From the NCBI RefSeq assembly GCF_900103455.1, contig NZ_FNHI01000003.1:187894-251893 (forward strand): a stretch of 64,000 nt of DNA, given 5' to 3'. The position numbers and the translations under genes are program-made. Position 1 is the stretch's first letter, and each line of letters starts with the position of its first letter. The notes under the pieces were generated by a model. It did not search any database. It was not told where the DNA came from and saw nothing but the letters and a program-made list of their open reading frames with translations. Shown in pieces: positions 1 through 7,591 of the stretch. The DNA is from Streptomyces wuyuanensis (GTDB taxonomy: Bacteria; Actinomycetota; Actinomycetes; Streptomycetales; Streptomycetaceae).

Positions 1-212
1 CGCCCGACGGTGGTCCACCAGGGCCGGACGGCCGCGAACGCTGCGGGCCGAGCACCGCCCCGCCCGTGGACCCTTCAGCGGCCGCCCCGCCCACCCGGGC
101 CCACCCCGCTCCCCCGGGCCGCGCGTTCTCCCGCCCCGGCCGCGTGCTCTCGCGGCCGGGAAGTGCGACCTTGGAGTGGGACGTCCCAGCATGAGAGAGG
201 ACGGGGATCACC

Positions 213-599
213 GTGGCCGTCATCGACAGGCACGAGGAAGTATCGGTACAGCTGACCGGCGCGCCCGAGGACGCCGACGCCGTGTTCGCCGCGTTGCTCG
301 CGGCCTACCCCTGTGACCGGGACGCCGAGGAGCACCCCCACCAGGAGGGAAGGACCGGCCACCCGACGATCTGGTCGGCGACCTATGACGTGGCACCCGC
401 CGACACGGCCGGATCCGTTGCGGCCACGGCCCTCCACGGGCCCGTGGGGGCCGAGCTGTCGGGCTCGTACGCGGCGGTGGACCGGCTGGCACGGGCCATG
501 ACCACCGGTTTCGCGGTCGAGGTCGAGCACGCGGTGTCGGGCGACGGTGAGAAGCAGTTGCGGCTGCGGCTCGATTCGTCGCCCGCCACGACCGGCTGA
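213..599 (+). CDS. Hypothetical protein, 128 aa
   Basis: Small acidic soluble protein that I do not recognise. It opens with a GTG codon; an AGAGGA stretch lies about 12 bases upstream, so the ribosome site is only fair. It has no signal peptide, membrane segment or Cys motif. The pattern of alternating strands and helices (for example VSVQLTGAPEDADAVFAAL at residues 10-28) would fit a small alpha/beta fold. It converges on the SRPBCC gene, with a strong hairpin between the two stop codons. The coding-like third-position GC supports a real gene; the function is unknown. Confidence 0.65.
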   Translation: MAVIDRHEEVSVQLTGAPEDADAVFAALLAAYPCDRDAEEHPHQEGRTGHPTIWSATYDVAPADTAGSVAATALHGPVGAELSGSYAAVDRLARAMTTGFAVEVEHAVSGDGEKQLRLRLDSSPATTG

Positions 600-619
600 G
601 GCCGAGGCCGATGGGAAAA

Positions 620-648
620 CGGCCGGGCACGGGCCCCGTGCCCGGCCG
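620..648. terminator. Bidirectional terminator hairpin
   Basis: CGGCCGGGCACGGG (620-633) is the exact reverse complement of CCCGTGCCCGGCCG (635-648). This near-perfect palindrome sits between two convergent stop codons (599 and 692), the usual place for a shared terminator. No U-tract is seen, as is common in Streptomyces. Confidence 0.75.
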
Positions 649-691
649 GGGAGCGCCACGGCCCCGCGCCGCGGAGCGCGCGCCGGCGCTC

Positions 692-1138
692 TCAGGACGC
701 CTCGACCGCCGCCTTGATGCGCCGGGCGAAGGCGTCCGCGTCCTTGCGCGCCGCACCCAGCGCGAGTCCGACCAGCAGCTTGCCCAGACCGTGGCCCTCC
801 AGGGTGTTGAACACCGTGAGCCTCGTCCGCCCGGCGTCGACGGCTTCCAGGTCGTACCCGCCCTCGGGGGCCGTCACCAGGTTCTTCGAGACCTCCGTCC
901 AGCGGATTCGGCGCGGCGGGTCGAACTCGCTGATCCGGAACTCGCGCGAGGTGGTCATGCCCGCGTCCTTGACCTTGCTGCGATAGACCGTGCCCACTCG
1001 GGTCGGACCGTCGGTCACCCTGGTCATCTCCTGCACCCGGGGGCTGAACTTCCGGTCGTTCTCGCCGTCCGCGAGGAAGGCGAAGACCTCTTCGATCGGC
1101 CGTTCGATCACGGCCGTCCCCTCGAACCGTCCGGCCAT
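692..1138 (-). CDS. SRPBCC (START/PYR-like) family protein
   Basis: 148 aa. The opening MAGRFEGTAVIERPIEEVFAF, the central strand-rich segment (REFRISEFDPPRRIRW) and the C-terminal helix (GAARKDADAFARRIKAAVEA) are typical of polyketide cyclase/dehydrase-like SRPBCC proteins, which form a hydrophobic ligand cavity. The exact ligand cannot be told. The ATG at 1138 is preferred over longer frames because the domain begins there at its normal distance and the upstream extension is rich in non-domain residues. It lies downstream of the conservon P450s on the same strand, but a hairpin at 1239-1263 probably separates the transcripts. Confidence 0.85.
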   Translation of the reverse strand: MAGRFEGTAVIERPIEEVFAFLADGENDRKFSPRVQEMTRVTDGPTRVGTVYRSKVKDAGMTTSREFRISEFDPPRRIRWTEVSKNLVTAPEGGYDLEAVDAGRTRLTVFNTLEGHGLGKLLVGLALGAARKDADAFARRIKAAVEAS

Positions 1139-1238
1139 GCTGACTCCCTCTCCGTCGACGCCGAAGCACTTCCGGTACCCGGCACCACTCCAGCCTGCTC
1201 CGGACACGGGTGACGGGGGCGGTCGGACTGGTCCGTAC

Positions 1239-1263
1239 GGGTGGCCCGGCTCCCGGGTCACCC
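1239..1263 (-). terminator. Terminator hairpin after the conservon operon
   Basis: GGGTGGCCCGG (1239-1249) pairs with CCGGGTCACCC (1253-1263), 11 pairs including one G-T, with a 3-base loop. It begins 15 bases beyond the P450 stop codon in the direction of transcription. Confidence 0.6.
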
Positions 1264-1277
1264 ACAACCGTCCGCGT

Positions 1278-2513
1278 CTACGGAAAGGGCCGCACCGGAA
1301 GGTCCCGGACGCTGTTCCCCACGAAACTGGCATGCCGGGCCAGCTCAGGCTCCGCAACGGCCACGTCCAGTCCCGGGAACCGGGCGAACAGCCGCTCCAG
1401 GGCGGTGGTCGCCTCCATCCTGGCGAGCGGCGCCCCGAGGCAGTAGTGCGGCCCGTGGCCGAGGGAGAGGTGGCGGGAACCGGACACCCGGGTGACGTCG
1501 AAGCGGTCCGCGTCGGGTCCGTGCGCCGCCGGGTCCCGCCCGGCGGCCGAGTATCCGGCGAGGACCGGGGTGCCCTTCGGGATGACCGTGCCGTCCACGG
1601 TGAGGTCCCGTGTCGGGTAGCGGAACGGGAAGTAGCTCACGGGGCTGTCCCAGCGCAGGGTCTCCTCGACGACGTCCGCCCAGGTCGCGTGGCCCGATCG
1701 GACCAGTTCCAGCTGGTCGCGGTGCGCACAGAGCGCACGGACCGCGTTGGTGATCAGGTTCAGCGTCGTCTCATGGCCCGCGATGATCATCAGCAGCAGG
1801 GTGCCGATGAGTTCGTGGCCGCTGAGCCGGTCGCCGTCCTCCTCGCGGGCGGCGATCAGCGCGCTGGTGAGATCGCCGCCGGGCTCCTTCGCCCGGGTGG
1901 CGGCCACGGCGCCGAGCACGTCCACCAGCTCCCGGTTCGCGGCCATCGCCTCCTCGGGGCCGATGTCCGTGGCGACGACCTGGTTCGAGAGGTGGTGCAG
2001 CCGGTCCTGGTGCTCGGCGTTCACACCGAGGAGTTCGCAGATCACCCCCATGGGCAAAGGCATGGCGAAGTGCCGGCGCAGATCGGCGACGCCGCCGTTC
2101 TCCGCGGCTGCCCGGCCGAGGCCGTCCAGCAGCCCGGCCGTGACCGCCTCGACCCGGGGGCGCAGTTCCGCGACCCGGCGTGTGGTGAAGGCCTTGCCGA
2201 CCAGCGCCCTGAGCCGGCGGTGGTCGTCCCCGTCGGCCGTGGTCATCCCCCGTACCGTGGCGAAGGTCTTCAGCGGCCAGCCGTCGGCGATCCGGCCCTC
2301 CCGCAGCGCGGTGAAGTGCTCGGCGCCCTTGGCCACATCGGGGTGGGCCAGGAACTCCCTGAGCGCGTCGTGCCCCAGGACGGCCATGCCCGCCACGTCA
2401 CCGGGGAGGACGACCGGGGCCACCGCGCCCCGTGCCAGCAGCCGGGCATTGTCGGCGTGCGGGCAGCCGCCGGCCGGATCCATCCTGTGTGGGACGCTCG
2501 GTGACGTGTTCAA
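1278..2513 (-). CDS. Cytochrome P450, CYP154-like, conservon-linked
   Basis: 411 aa if started at the TTG at 2513. All P450 hallmarks are present: I-helix AGHETT (about 245-250), K-helix E284-T-L-R287, and the haem loop HLSLGHGPHYCLGAP with Cys about 358. The TTG overlaps the stop of the upstream P450 (TTGA) and has AGGAG 8-9 bases before it. The next in-frame ATG (2483) has no spaced Shine-Dalgarno sequence, so the rare TTG start is the better choice. Last gene of the conservon operon. By family, CYP154 enzymes are soluble class I monooxygenases fed by ferredoxin; several hydroxylate steroids or other cyclic substrates in vitro. The natural substrate is unknown. The CYP157-CYP154 pairing is a known Streptomyces arrangement. 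Confidence 0.88.
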   Translation of the reverse strand: MNTSPSVPHRMDPAGGCPHADNARLLARGAVAPVVLPGDVAGMAVLGHDALREFLAHPDVAKGAEHFTALREGRIADGWPLKTFATVRGMTTADGDDHRRLRALVGKAFTTRRVAELRPRVEAVTAGLLDGLGRAAAENGGVADLRRHFAMPLPMGVICELLGVNAEHQDRLHHLSNQVVATDIGPEEAMAANRELVDVLGAVAATRAKEPGGDLTSALIAAREEDGDRLSGHELIGTLLLMIIAGHETTLNLITNAVRALCAHRDQLELVRSGHATWADVVEETLRWDSPVSYFPFRYPTRDLTVDGTVIPKGTPVLAGYSAAGRDPAAHGPDADRFDVTRVSGSRHLSLGHGPHYCLGAPLARMEATTALERLFARFPGLDVAVAEPELARHASFVGNSVRDLPVRPFP

Positions 2514-3841
2514 CGGGCCTCTCCTGTCTGCGGGGCGGCCGGGTGGCCGGGACGGGTGGTGCGGGCCGGCGCGCCCGGTTCCGGGGCCCGGGGCAGCTGC
2601 GGGTCGGTGAACCTGACGGGGAGGGCGGCGAGCCCCTTGCTCCAGGGGGACGAGACCCAGGTGAGCTCCGACTCCTCGACGGCCAGCTCCAGATCCGGCA
2701 GCCGGTGCCGGACGGTGTCCACCGCGGTACGGGTGATCAGCCGGGCCGGGTCCTGGGCCGGGCAGGTGTGCGGCCCGGCGCCGAACGCGAGGTGGGAGCG
2801 GTTGCCGGTGACGGGCCCGCCCGGGGGCAGCACGGCCGGGTCGGCGTTGGCGGCGGCCAGCCCGAGGATCAGCATGTCGCCGGCCCGGATGGACTGGCCG
2901 CCGAAACGCAGATCGCGGGTGGCGTAGCGGGCGGGGAAGTTCTGCGTGGGCGGAAAGCGCCACAGCACGAGGTCGAGTGCGTCGTCGACGGTGAGGTGAC
3001 CACCCGTCAGCGAGGAGCGGAACGCGGGGTCGCAGAGCAGGACGCGCAGGGTCGTGGCGATCCAGTTGACCGTGGTCTGGTGGCCGGCGACGAACATCAC
3101 CACCAGGTTGTGCAGCACCTCCTCGTCGGTGAGGCGCGCCGGGTGGTGCAGCAGTGCGGAGGTGATGTCGTCGCCGGGGCGGGACCGCTTCTCCTCGATC
3201 AGTGCGAGGAGGATCGCGTTGATCCGTCTGCTCGCCCTCCCGGAGTCCACGGTCGTGGCGACCAGGCCGGAGATCGCGTGGACGAGCCGCCCGCCGGTCC
3301 GTTCGTCCAGTCCGAGCAGTCCGGTGATGACCTGCAGCGGGAGACTGCGCGCGTACTGGAGTACGAGGTCGGCCTTGCGGCGCTCGGCGAACGACGCGAT
3401 CAGCTCCTCGGCCGCGGACCGTACGCCTCGCCGCAGCTCGTGTCCGTTGATCCCGGCGAGCGCGTCGGAGACCGCGGCCCTCATCCGGCGGTGCTGCTGG
3501 CCGTCGGCGAACAGCAGCGCGGGCCGCCAGCCGACGAACGGCAGGATCGGAGAGTCGGGCGGCACCCTGCCCTCGCGCAGCAGGCTCCAGCGGCGCGGGT
3601 CGTGGGAGAAGTCCTGTTCGTCGCGGGCGAGCCGGAGCAGTTCGCGATGGCCGAGGACGAGCCAGGCCTCGATGCCCGGTGCGACGGCGACGGGGGCCAC
3701 GGGGCCGTGGTTCCTGCGGAGTTCCTCGTACAGCGCGGGCATCGCGTCGCCGTCGAGGTGCGGCCCGTACAGCGCGGTCGCGGTGGGGCGCCGTCCGCCG
3801 AAGCCGGACGGCGGCGGCGAGTAGCCGTGCGGGGTGGTCAT
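2510..3841 (-). CDS. Cytochrome P450, CYP157-like, lacking the ExxR motif
   Basis: 443 aa. It has an I-helix AGHQTT (252-257) and a haem-binding loop FGAGPHTCPAQDPAR with Cys360. The K-helix, which should carry ExxR, instead reads D290-L-V-L-W294. The CYP157 family is known to lack ExxR and to carry an E-x-x-L-W type sequence there, so this supports a CYP157 assignment. It follows the GTPase gene at 3925 by 83 bases and overlaps the next P450 by 4 bases. The proline-rich tail after residue 415 is probably disordered. Catalytic ability without ExxR is uncertain; it may act with or modulate its CYP154 partner or the conservon. Confidence 0.88.
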   Translation of the reverse strand: MTTPHGYSPPPSGFGGRRPTATALYGPHLDGDAMPALYEELRRNHGPVAPVAVAPGIEAWLVLGHRELLRLARDEQDFSHDPRRWSLLREGRVPPDSPILPFVGWRPALLFADGQQHRRMRAAVSDALAGINGHELRRGVRSAAEELIASFAERRKADLVLQYARSLPLQVITGLLGLDERTGGRLVHAISGLVATTVDSGRASRRINAILLALIEEKRSRPGDDITSALLHHPARLTDEEVLHNLVVMFVAGHQTTVNWIATTLRVLLCDPAFRSSLTGGHLTVDDALDLVLWRFPPTQNFPARYATRDLRFGGQSIRAGDMLILGLAAANADPAVLPPGGPVTGNRSHLAFGAGPHTCPAQDPARLITRTAVDTVRHRLPDLELAVEESELTWVSSPWSKGLAALPVRFTDPQLPRAPEPGAPARTTRPGHPAAPQTGEAR

Positions 3842-3924
3842 GAGGACTCCCTGGTCATCGGGACCCCGTGGTCACGGGGATCCCTGGTTCCGGTGCCTCG
3901 GTGGGGCCCCCGGGGACCGAGTGG

Positions 3925-4617
3925 TCACGAGGATTCCGTGGCGGCGTGGACGAGATGGCGTACGAGGGCGATCAGGGCCAGCACCGAGGAGCGTGCGTCG
4001 CGGGCGTCGCAGCTGACCAGCGGGGTGCTGGGCAGCAGGTCGAGCGCGACGCGCAGATCGTCCTCGGAGTGCACCGGGCTGCCGGGGAACGCGTTGACGG
4101 CGACGGCGAACGGAAGGTCGAGGTCCTCGAGATTGCCGAGGGCGTCGAAGGAGGCTGCCGGATCCCGGGTGTCGACGAGGGCGAGAGCGCCGAGCGCGCC
4201 TTTGGCCAGATCCCGCCAGGCGGGGAGGAACCGCTGCTGCCCCGGAGTGCCGAACAGATAGAGCACCAGGTCGCCGTCGAGCGTGATCCGGCCGAAGTCG
4301 AGGGCGACGGTCGTGGTCGTCTTGGTGCGTCCGCCCCGGGTGTCGACGCGGGCCCCGGCGCGGGTCATCAGCGCTTCGGTGGAAAGCGGCCGGATCTCGG
4401 ACACGGTTCCGATGAGCGTCGTCTTCCCGACTCCCAGCGGACCGACGACGAGGATCTTGGCGGCCCCCGCGACGCCCGGTGCGAGGTACTTCCCTCCGGG
4501 CTCCGCCACCGGGTACCGCTCCGGGGCACGGTCGGCCGCCGTTTCCCCGGGCAGCCGCGGATCCGGTGCCCCGGCGGCTCCCCCGGCCGGGGCCTCAGAG
4601 GCGGCTTTCGAGGCCAT
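3925..4617 (-). CDS. cvnD: Conservon GTP-binding protein CvnD
   Basis: 230 aa small GTPase of the conservon type. The P-loop is GPLGVGKTT (59-67) and the switch II/G3 box FGTPGQQRF (122-130). The usual NKxD G4 box is degenerate (VNAFPGS, about 174-180), and SCDAR (202-206) fills the G5 position. An N-terminal Pro/Ala-rich stretch of about 50 residues precedes the domain. It overlaps cvnC by 23 bases, so the two are translationally coupled. Conservons (kinase-like CvnA, roadblock CvnB, DUF742 CvnC, GTPase CvnD) resemble eukaryotic G-protein signalling complexes and influence development or secondary metabolism in Streptomyces. Its output here may involve the two downstream P450s. Confidence 0.92.
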   Translation of the reverse strand: MASKAASEAPAGGAAGAPDPRLPGETAADRAPERYPVAEPGGKYLAPGVAGAAKILVVGPLGVGKTTLIGTVSEIRPLSTEALMTRAGARVDTRGGRTKTTTTVALDFGRITLDGDLVLYLFGTPGQQRFLPAWRDLAKGALGALALVDTRDPAASFDALGNLEDLDLPFAVAVNAFPGSPVHSEDDLRVALDLLPSTPLVSCDARDARSSVLALIALVRHLVHAATESS

Positions 4618-4957
4618 GGAGCACCTTTCTCAGCGTGGCCGCGTCGGCGCGCTCGGCGCGGGGCACGGGCGGACGGGACAGGATGAGCCCCCAGTCGAGG
4701 AGGTCGGCGAGCAGCACCTGCACCACCGACGGCGGCTGGCCCAGATGGGCCGCCACCTCGGCGACGGACAGCAGCCCCCGGCAGTGCGTGAGGATCATGC
4801 GGTACTCGGGCTGGAGGGTCTCCGGCGCGGCGGTGCCCGTGGCCGTCACCAGCGTCTCCCAGGACAGCGGCGCGCCACCGGCACCTGCGCGGCCGCCGGT
4901 GATCACGTACGGACGCACCGCACGCGTGGTGGTCCGCGTCTCCGGGTCGTCCGTCAT
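4595..4957 (-). CDS. cvnC: DUF742 conservon protein CvnC
   Basis: 120 aa. The family hallmarks are VRPYVITGGR near the N-terminus (15-24), EYRMILTHCRGLLSVAEVAA (51-70) and the winged-helix-like LGQPPSVVQVLLADLLDWGLI (72-92). DUF742 proteins are found almost only in conservons and probably act as a scaffold or DNA-binding-like partner of CvnB and CvnD. The start codon overlaps the cvnB stop (ATGA) and the 3-prime end overlaps cvnD. There is no membrane segment, so it is cytoplasmic. Confidence 0.92.
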   Translation of the reverse strand: MTDDPETRTTTRAVRPYVITGGRAGAGGAPLSWETLVTATGTAAPETLQPEYRMILTHCRGLLSVAEVAAHLGQPPSVVQVLLADLLDWGLILSRPPVPRAERADAATLRKVLHGLESRL

Positions 4958-5400
4958 GAGGAGGGACCCGCCGGATCCCGCGGCCCGGTGCTGAGACGGG
5001 TGCCGATCCTCGCCACCAGGACCTGCATCTGCTGGGCCACGAGACCGACGTCGGCGTCGGTGCCGGTGGCGACGGCGAGGTGGGCGCCGGCTCCGGCGTG
5101 GGTGAACAGCACGAAGCCGTGTTCCGACTCCAGCATCAGCTGGCGCACTCCGGCGCCACCGCCGAACAGCAGCGCGGCCGTGGACCGTCCGGTCATCGTC
5201 ATCGCGGCGCACGCCGCGGCGAGCGATTCGGCCTCCGGCACGCCGAGCAGGGCGACGGGTCCGGTGAGGTCCTCGGCGGACGCGTGCCCCAGCCGGAACC
5301 CGTCCTCGGAGACCACGACGGCGTGCCGCACTCCGGGGACGTCGGTCAGCGGCCGCAGCATCCATCCGAGGTCGGGCAACCTGGTCACGGATCCGGTCAC
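4954..5400 (-). CDS. cvnB: Roadblock/LC7 conservon protein CvnB
   Basis: 148 aa roadblock/LC7 fold: LGWMLRPLTDVPGVRHAVVV (11-30), the central AAACAAMTMTGRSTAALLFG, and HLAVATGTDADVGLVAQQM near the end. Such proteins act as GTPase-activating or scaffold subunits for the neighbouring small GTPase. The GTG start overlaps the cvnA stop (GTGA), fixing the start and implying coupled translation. Confidence 0.92.
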   Translation of the reverse strand: MTGSVTRLPDLGWMLRPLTDVPGVRHAVVVSEDGFRLGHASAEDLTGPVALLGVPEAESLAAACAAMTMTGRSTAALLFGGGAGVRQLMLESEHGFVLFTHAGAGAHLAVATGTDADVGLVAQQMQVLVARIGTRLSTGPRDPAGPSS

Positions 5401-6911
5401 TGTCGGCCTCCCTCGTGGTCGGTCCCGTCGGGGTTCGGCGCGCCGTTCCCGAGGGCGGCGCGGCCCCGGCGTGTTCCGGAGACCACGCCGGAGATCGAGG
5501 CACGGGCCGCCTCCGGGGACCAGCTGGCGCCCGGGTCCGGAGGCGAGGGCGCGCCGTGGCTCTGTTCGGGGCCGGGTTCGCGGCCGCCGCGCCGGCTGCG
5601 GCGGCGCGGGAGGGTGCCGGGCGCGGGCGCGTCGCCGCCGGCGGCGCCACCGGGTGCCGTGGAGCCGGGTACTGCGGAGCCGGGCGCCGTCATTCCGGAG
5701 GCGGGGCCGGTGCCGGCCGTCCCCCGGACCGCCGGGTCGGGGTCGTCCGGCAGGGGGTGCGGCTCGCCCTCCCCGGTGGCGGGCCGCGACGGCTCGTGCC
5801 CCGGGGCCCGCGGATCCACCGTCGGCTCGTGGCGGGGCGAAGCGGGGTGGGACAGCGGCTCGGTCAGCAGCCGGTGGGGTACGAACGTCACGGCGCGGGT
5901 TCCGCCGTACGCGGACGCGGACGTCAGCTCCACGCTGAACCCCAGCTCGCGGCCCCAGCGGCCGGCGCAGGCGAGTCCGAGACGCGGCACCGCACCGAGC
6001 CGGGCCAGGTCCGGGTCGTCTCGGAGCTGGGCCGTGGCCTGGGTCAGGACGTCCGGCGGCATGCCGAGACCGGCGTCGTCGATCTCGACGACCGCTCCCG
6101 CGGCCACCTCCCGGACGGTGACGACGACCTGGGTGCCGGACGGGGAGAAGACCGTCGCGTTCTCGAGGAGTTCGGCGATGGCGTGCATCAGCCCCTCCAC
6201 GGCCGGCGGGACGACGTGAAGGGTCTGACCGCCGTGCACCTCGACCCTGCCGAACTCCACGATGCGCGACTGGGCTCCGCGCACGCAGTCGTAGAGGGAC
6301 ACGGGCCGGCTCTCCCGCCGCGCGGGCCAGACGCCGCACATCACGAGCAGGGTCTGCGCCTTGCGGGTCATCTGGGCGGCCGCGTGGTCGGCCTTCATCA
6401 CCTCGGCCATCAGCCGGGGGTCGTCGATGGAGCGTTCCACGTGGTCCAGCACCTGCTGCTGCACGGTCGCCATGGCGTGCACGGTGCGGGCGACGGATTC
6501 GAAGGCGGACTGCACGGAGTCCCGCAGGGCCCGCTCCCTGCGCACGGCCTCGTCGGAGCCGAGAGCCGTGACGACGGCCGCCAGGGCCCTGGCGAAATCG
6601 GCGCCCGTCTCGACGTCCGAGCCGACGGGGCCCGGTACGCCGTCCAGGAGACGGCCGCCCCGCGTCCGTTCCGCGATGGCCGGGGCTCGGACGGCGGCCA
6701 GGTGGACGATCTCGGCCTCACGCGCGGCCGCGAGGCCTTCCGCCCGCACTCGCGCGTGCTGCTCTTCCCGCAGCCTGCGGCGCAGGGACAACGCCCACGT
6801 CAGCAGCGCCAGGGCGGCGACCCCGCCGCCCCCCGCGATCAGCAGCCCGACCATGACACGACGCTTCCGGATAACGCGACCACGCCAGAACGAGTCCCTT
6901 CCAGACCGCAT
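5397..6911 (-). CDS. cvnA: Conservon sensor histidine kinase-like protein CvnA
   Basis: 504 aa. A short basic N-terminus is followed by one transmembrane helix (about 18-42, VMVGLLIAGGGGVAALALL), a helical region with a FARALAAVVTALGSDEAVRRE signature (nitrate/NIT-type CvnA relatives), and an HATPase domain with N-box LLENAT (248-253) and G1 box EIDDAGLGM (276-284). The last 160 residues are Pro/Gly-rich and probably disordered. No clear phosphoacceptor His is visible, typical of CvnA. Start: ATG at 6911 has GGGGGAG 6 bases upstream, better than the ATG at 6938. It is the first gene of the operon cvnABCD-P450-P450, likely transcribed from the 200-bp divergent region ahead of the secreted-protein gene. 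Confidence 0.9.
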   Translation of the reverse strand: MRSGRDSFWRGRVIRKRRVMVGLLIAGGGGVAALALLTWALSLRRRLREEQHARVRAEGLAAAREAEIVHLAAVRAPAIAERTRGGRLLDGVPGPVGSDVETGADFARALAAVVTALGSDEAVRRERALRDSVQSAFESVARTVHAMATVQQQVLDHVERSIDDPRLMAEVMKADHAAAQMTRKAQTLLVMCGVWPARRESRPVSLYDCVRGAQSRIVEFGRVEVHGGQTLHVVPPAVEGLMHAIAELLENATVFSPSGTQVVVTVREVAAGAVVEIDDAGLGMPPDVLTQATAQLRDDPDLARLGAVPRLGLACAGRWGRELGFSVELTSASAYGGTRAVTFVPHRLLTEPLSHPASPRHEPTVDPRAPGHEPSRPATGEGEPHPLPDDPDPAVRGTAGTGPASGMTAPGSAVPGSTAPGGAAGGDAPAPGTLPRRRSRRGGREPGPEQSHGAPSPPDPGASWSPEAARASISGVVSGTRRGRAALGNGAPNPDGTDHEGGRQ

Positions 6912-7114
6912 ACGGGCTCCCCCGTCGATCGGAGGCATCCAGATCCTACGGTCAACCAGCCAATGTTCGAACGCCAGTTGTGCAACTCCCGTCACTTTCC
7001 GCCAACGCGGGTGCGGGGGTTTCGATGGCTTTCGGTGGCGGTTTGTCGCATAGTGTGAGCTCGGTCCCGCCTCGCCGCCGCGAGCGCGGGGAAGCGGGTC
7101 GGAGGGGGCCGTTC

Positions 7115-7561
7115 ATGCGTACGCAGCGTGTACCGGCCGTCCTCGTCGCCGCGCTCCTCACCCTGCTCGGGCTCCTCGGCGGTGTGCCCACGCCTGCGCC
7201 GTCAATCGCCGCCGGTGCCGCGGCGCCCACATCCGCGTCCGCACCGGACGCGGCCGCCGCGTCCCGGCACCAGGCGCGCGCCGTGCGCTCCGACGGCGTA
7301 CGGAACCGGCACGACGGACCACGGCGCACGACCGCCGAGGACGCGCACGGCGCGCGCCCGCTGCTGCTCCCTCCGACGCCCGGCGCCCCCCTGTCCGACG
7401 CGCCCGTGTCGGGGCCCGCCGCCCACGGCACGGTCCGGGCGGCCGGTGTACGCGAAGCGGTGCGGGCATCGGCCCGTGCCGAGCTGCCCGATGTGCGCGG
7501 CCCTCCGGGGACGGCCGGTCACCGGTCCCGTCCCACATCACCGCCGGCGCGTCCCTCCTGA
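7115..7561 (+). CDS. Putative secreted protein, 148 aa
   Basis: Begins MRTQRVPAVLVAALLTLLGLL, a Sec signal peptide with likely cleavage after an Ala-rich stretch near residues 30-36. There is no lipobox Cys. The remainder is Ala/Arg/Pro-rich with low complexity and no known domain. A GGAGGGGG ribosome site precedes the ATG. A TAGTGT -10-like hexamer lies at 7051-7056. It ends 30 bases before secDF and may share its transcript. Function unknown. Confidence 0.6.
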   Translation: MRTQRVPAVLVAALLTLLGLLGGVPTPAPSIAAGAAAPTSASAPDAAAASRHQARAVRSDGVRNRHDGPRRTTAEDAHGARPLLLPPTPGAPLSDAPVSGPAAHGTVRAAGVREAVRASARAELPDVRGPPGTAGHRSRPTSPPARPS

Positions 7562-7591
7562 GGGCGCCCGGCGCCCTCACGGAGGAAACCC

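Noticed and set aside
990-2504. A 504-codon plus-strand frame opposite the CYP154-like gene
   Set aside because: Antisense shadow; the P450 motifs lie on the minus strand.
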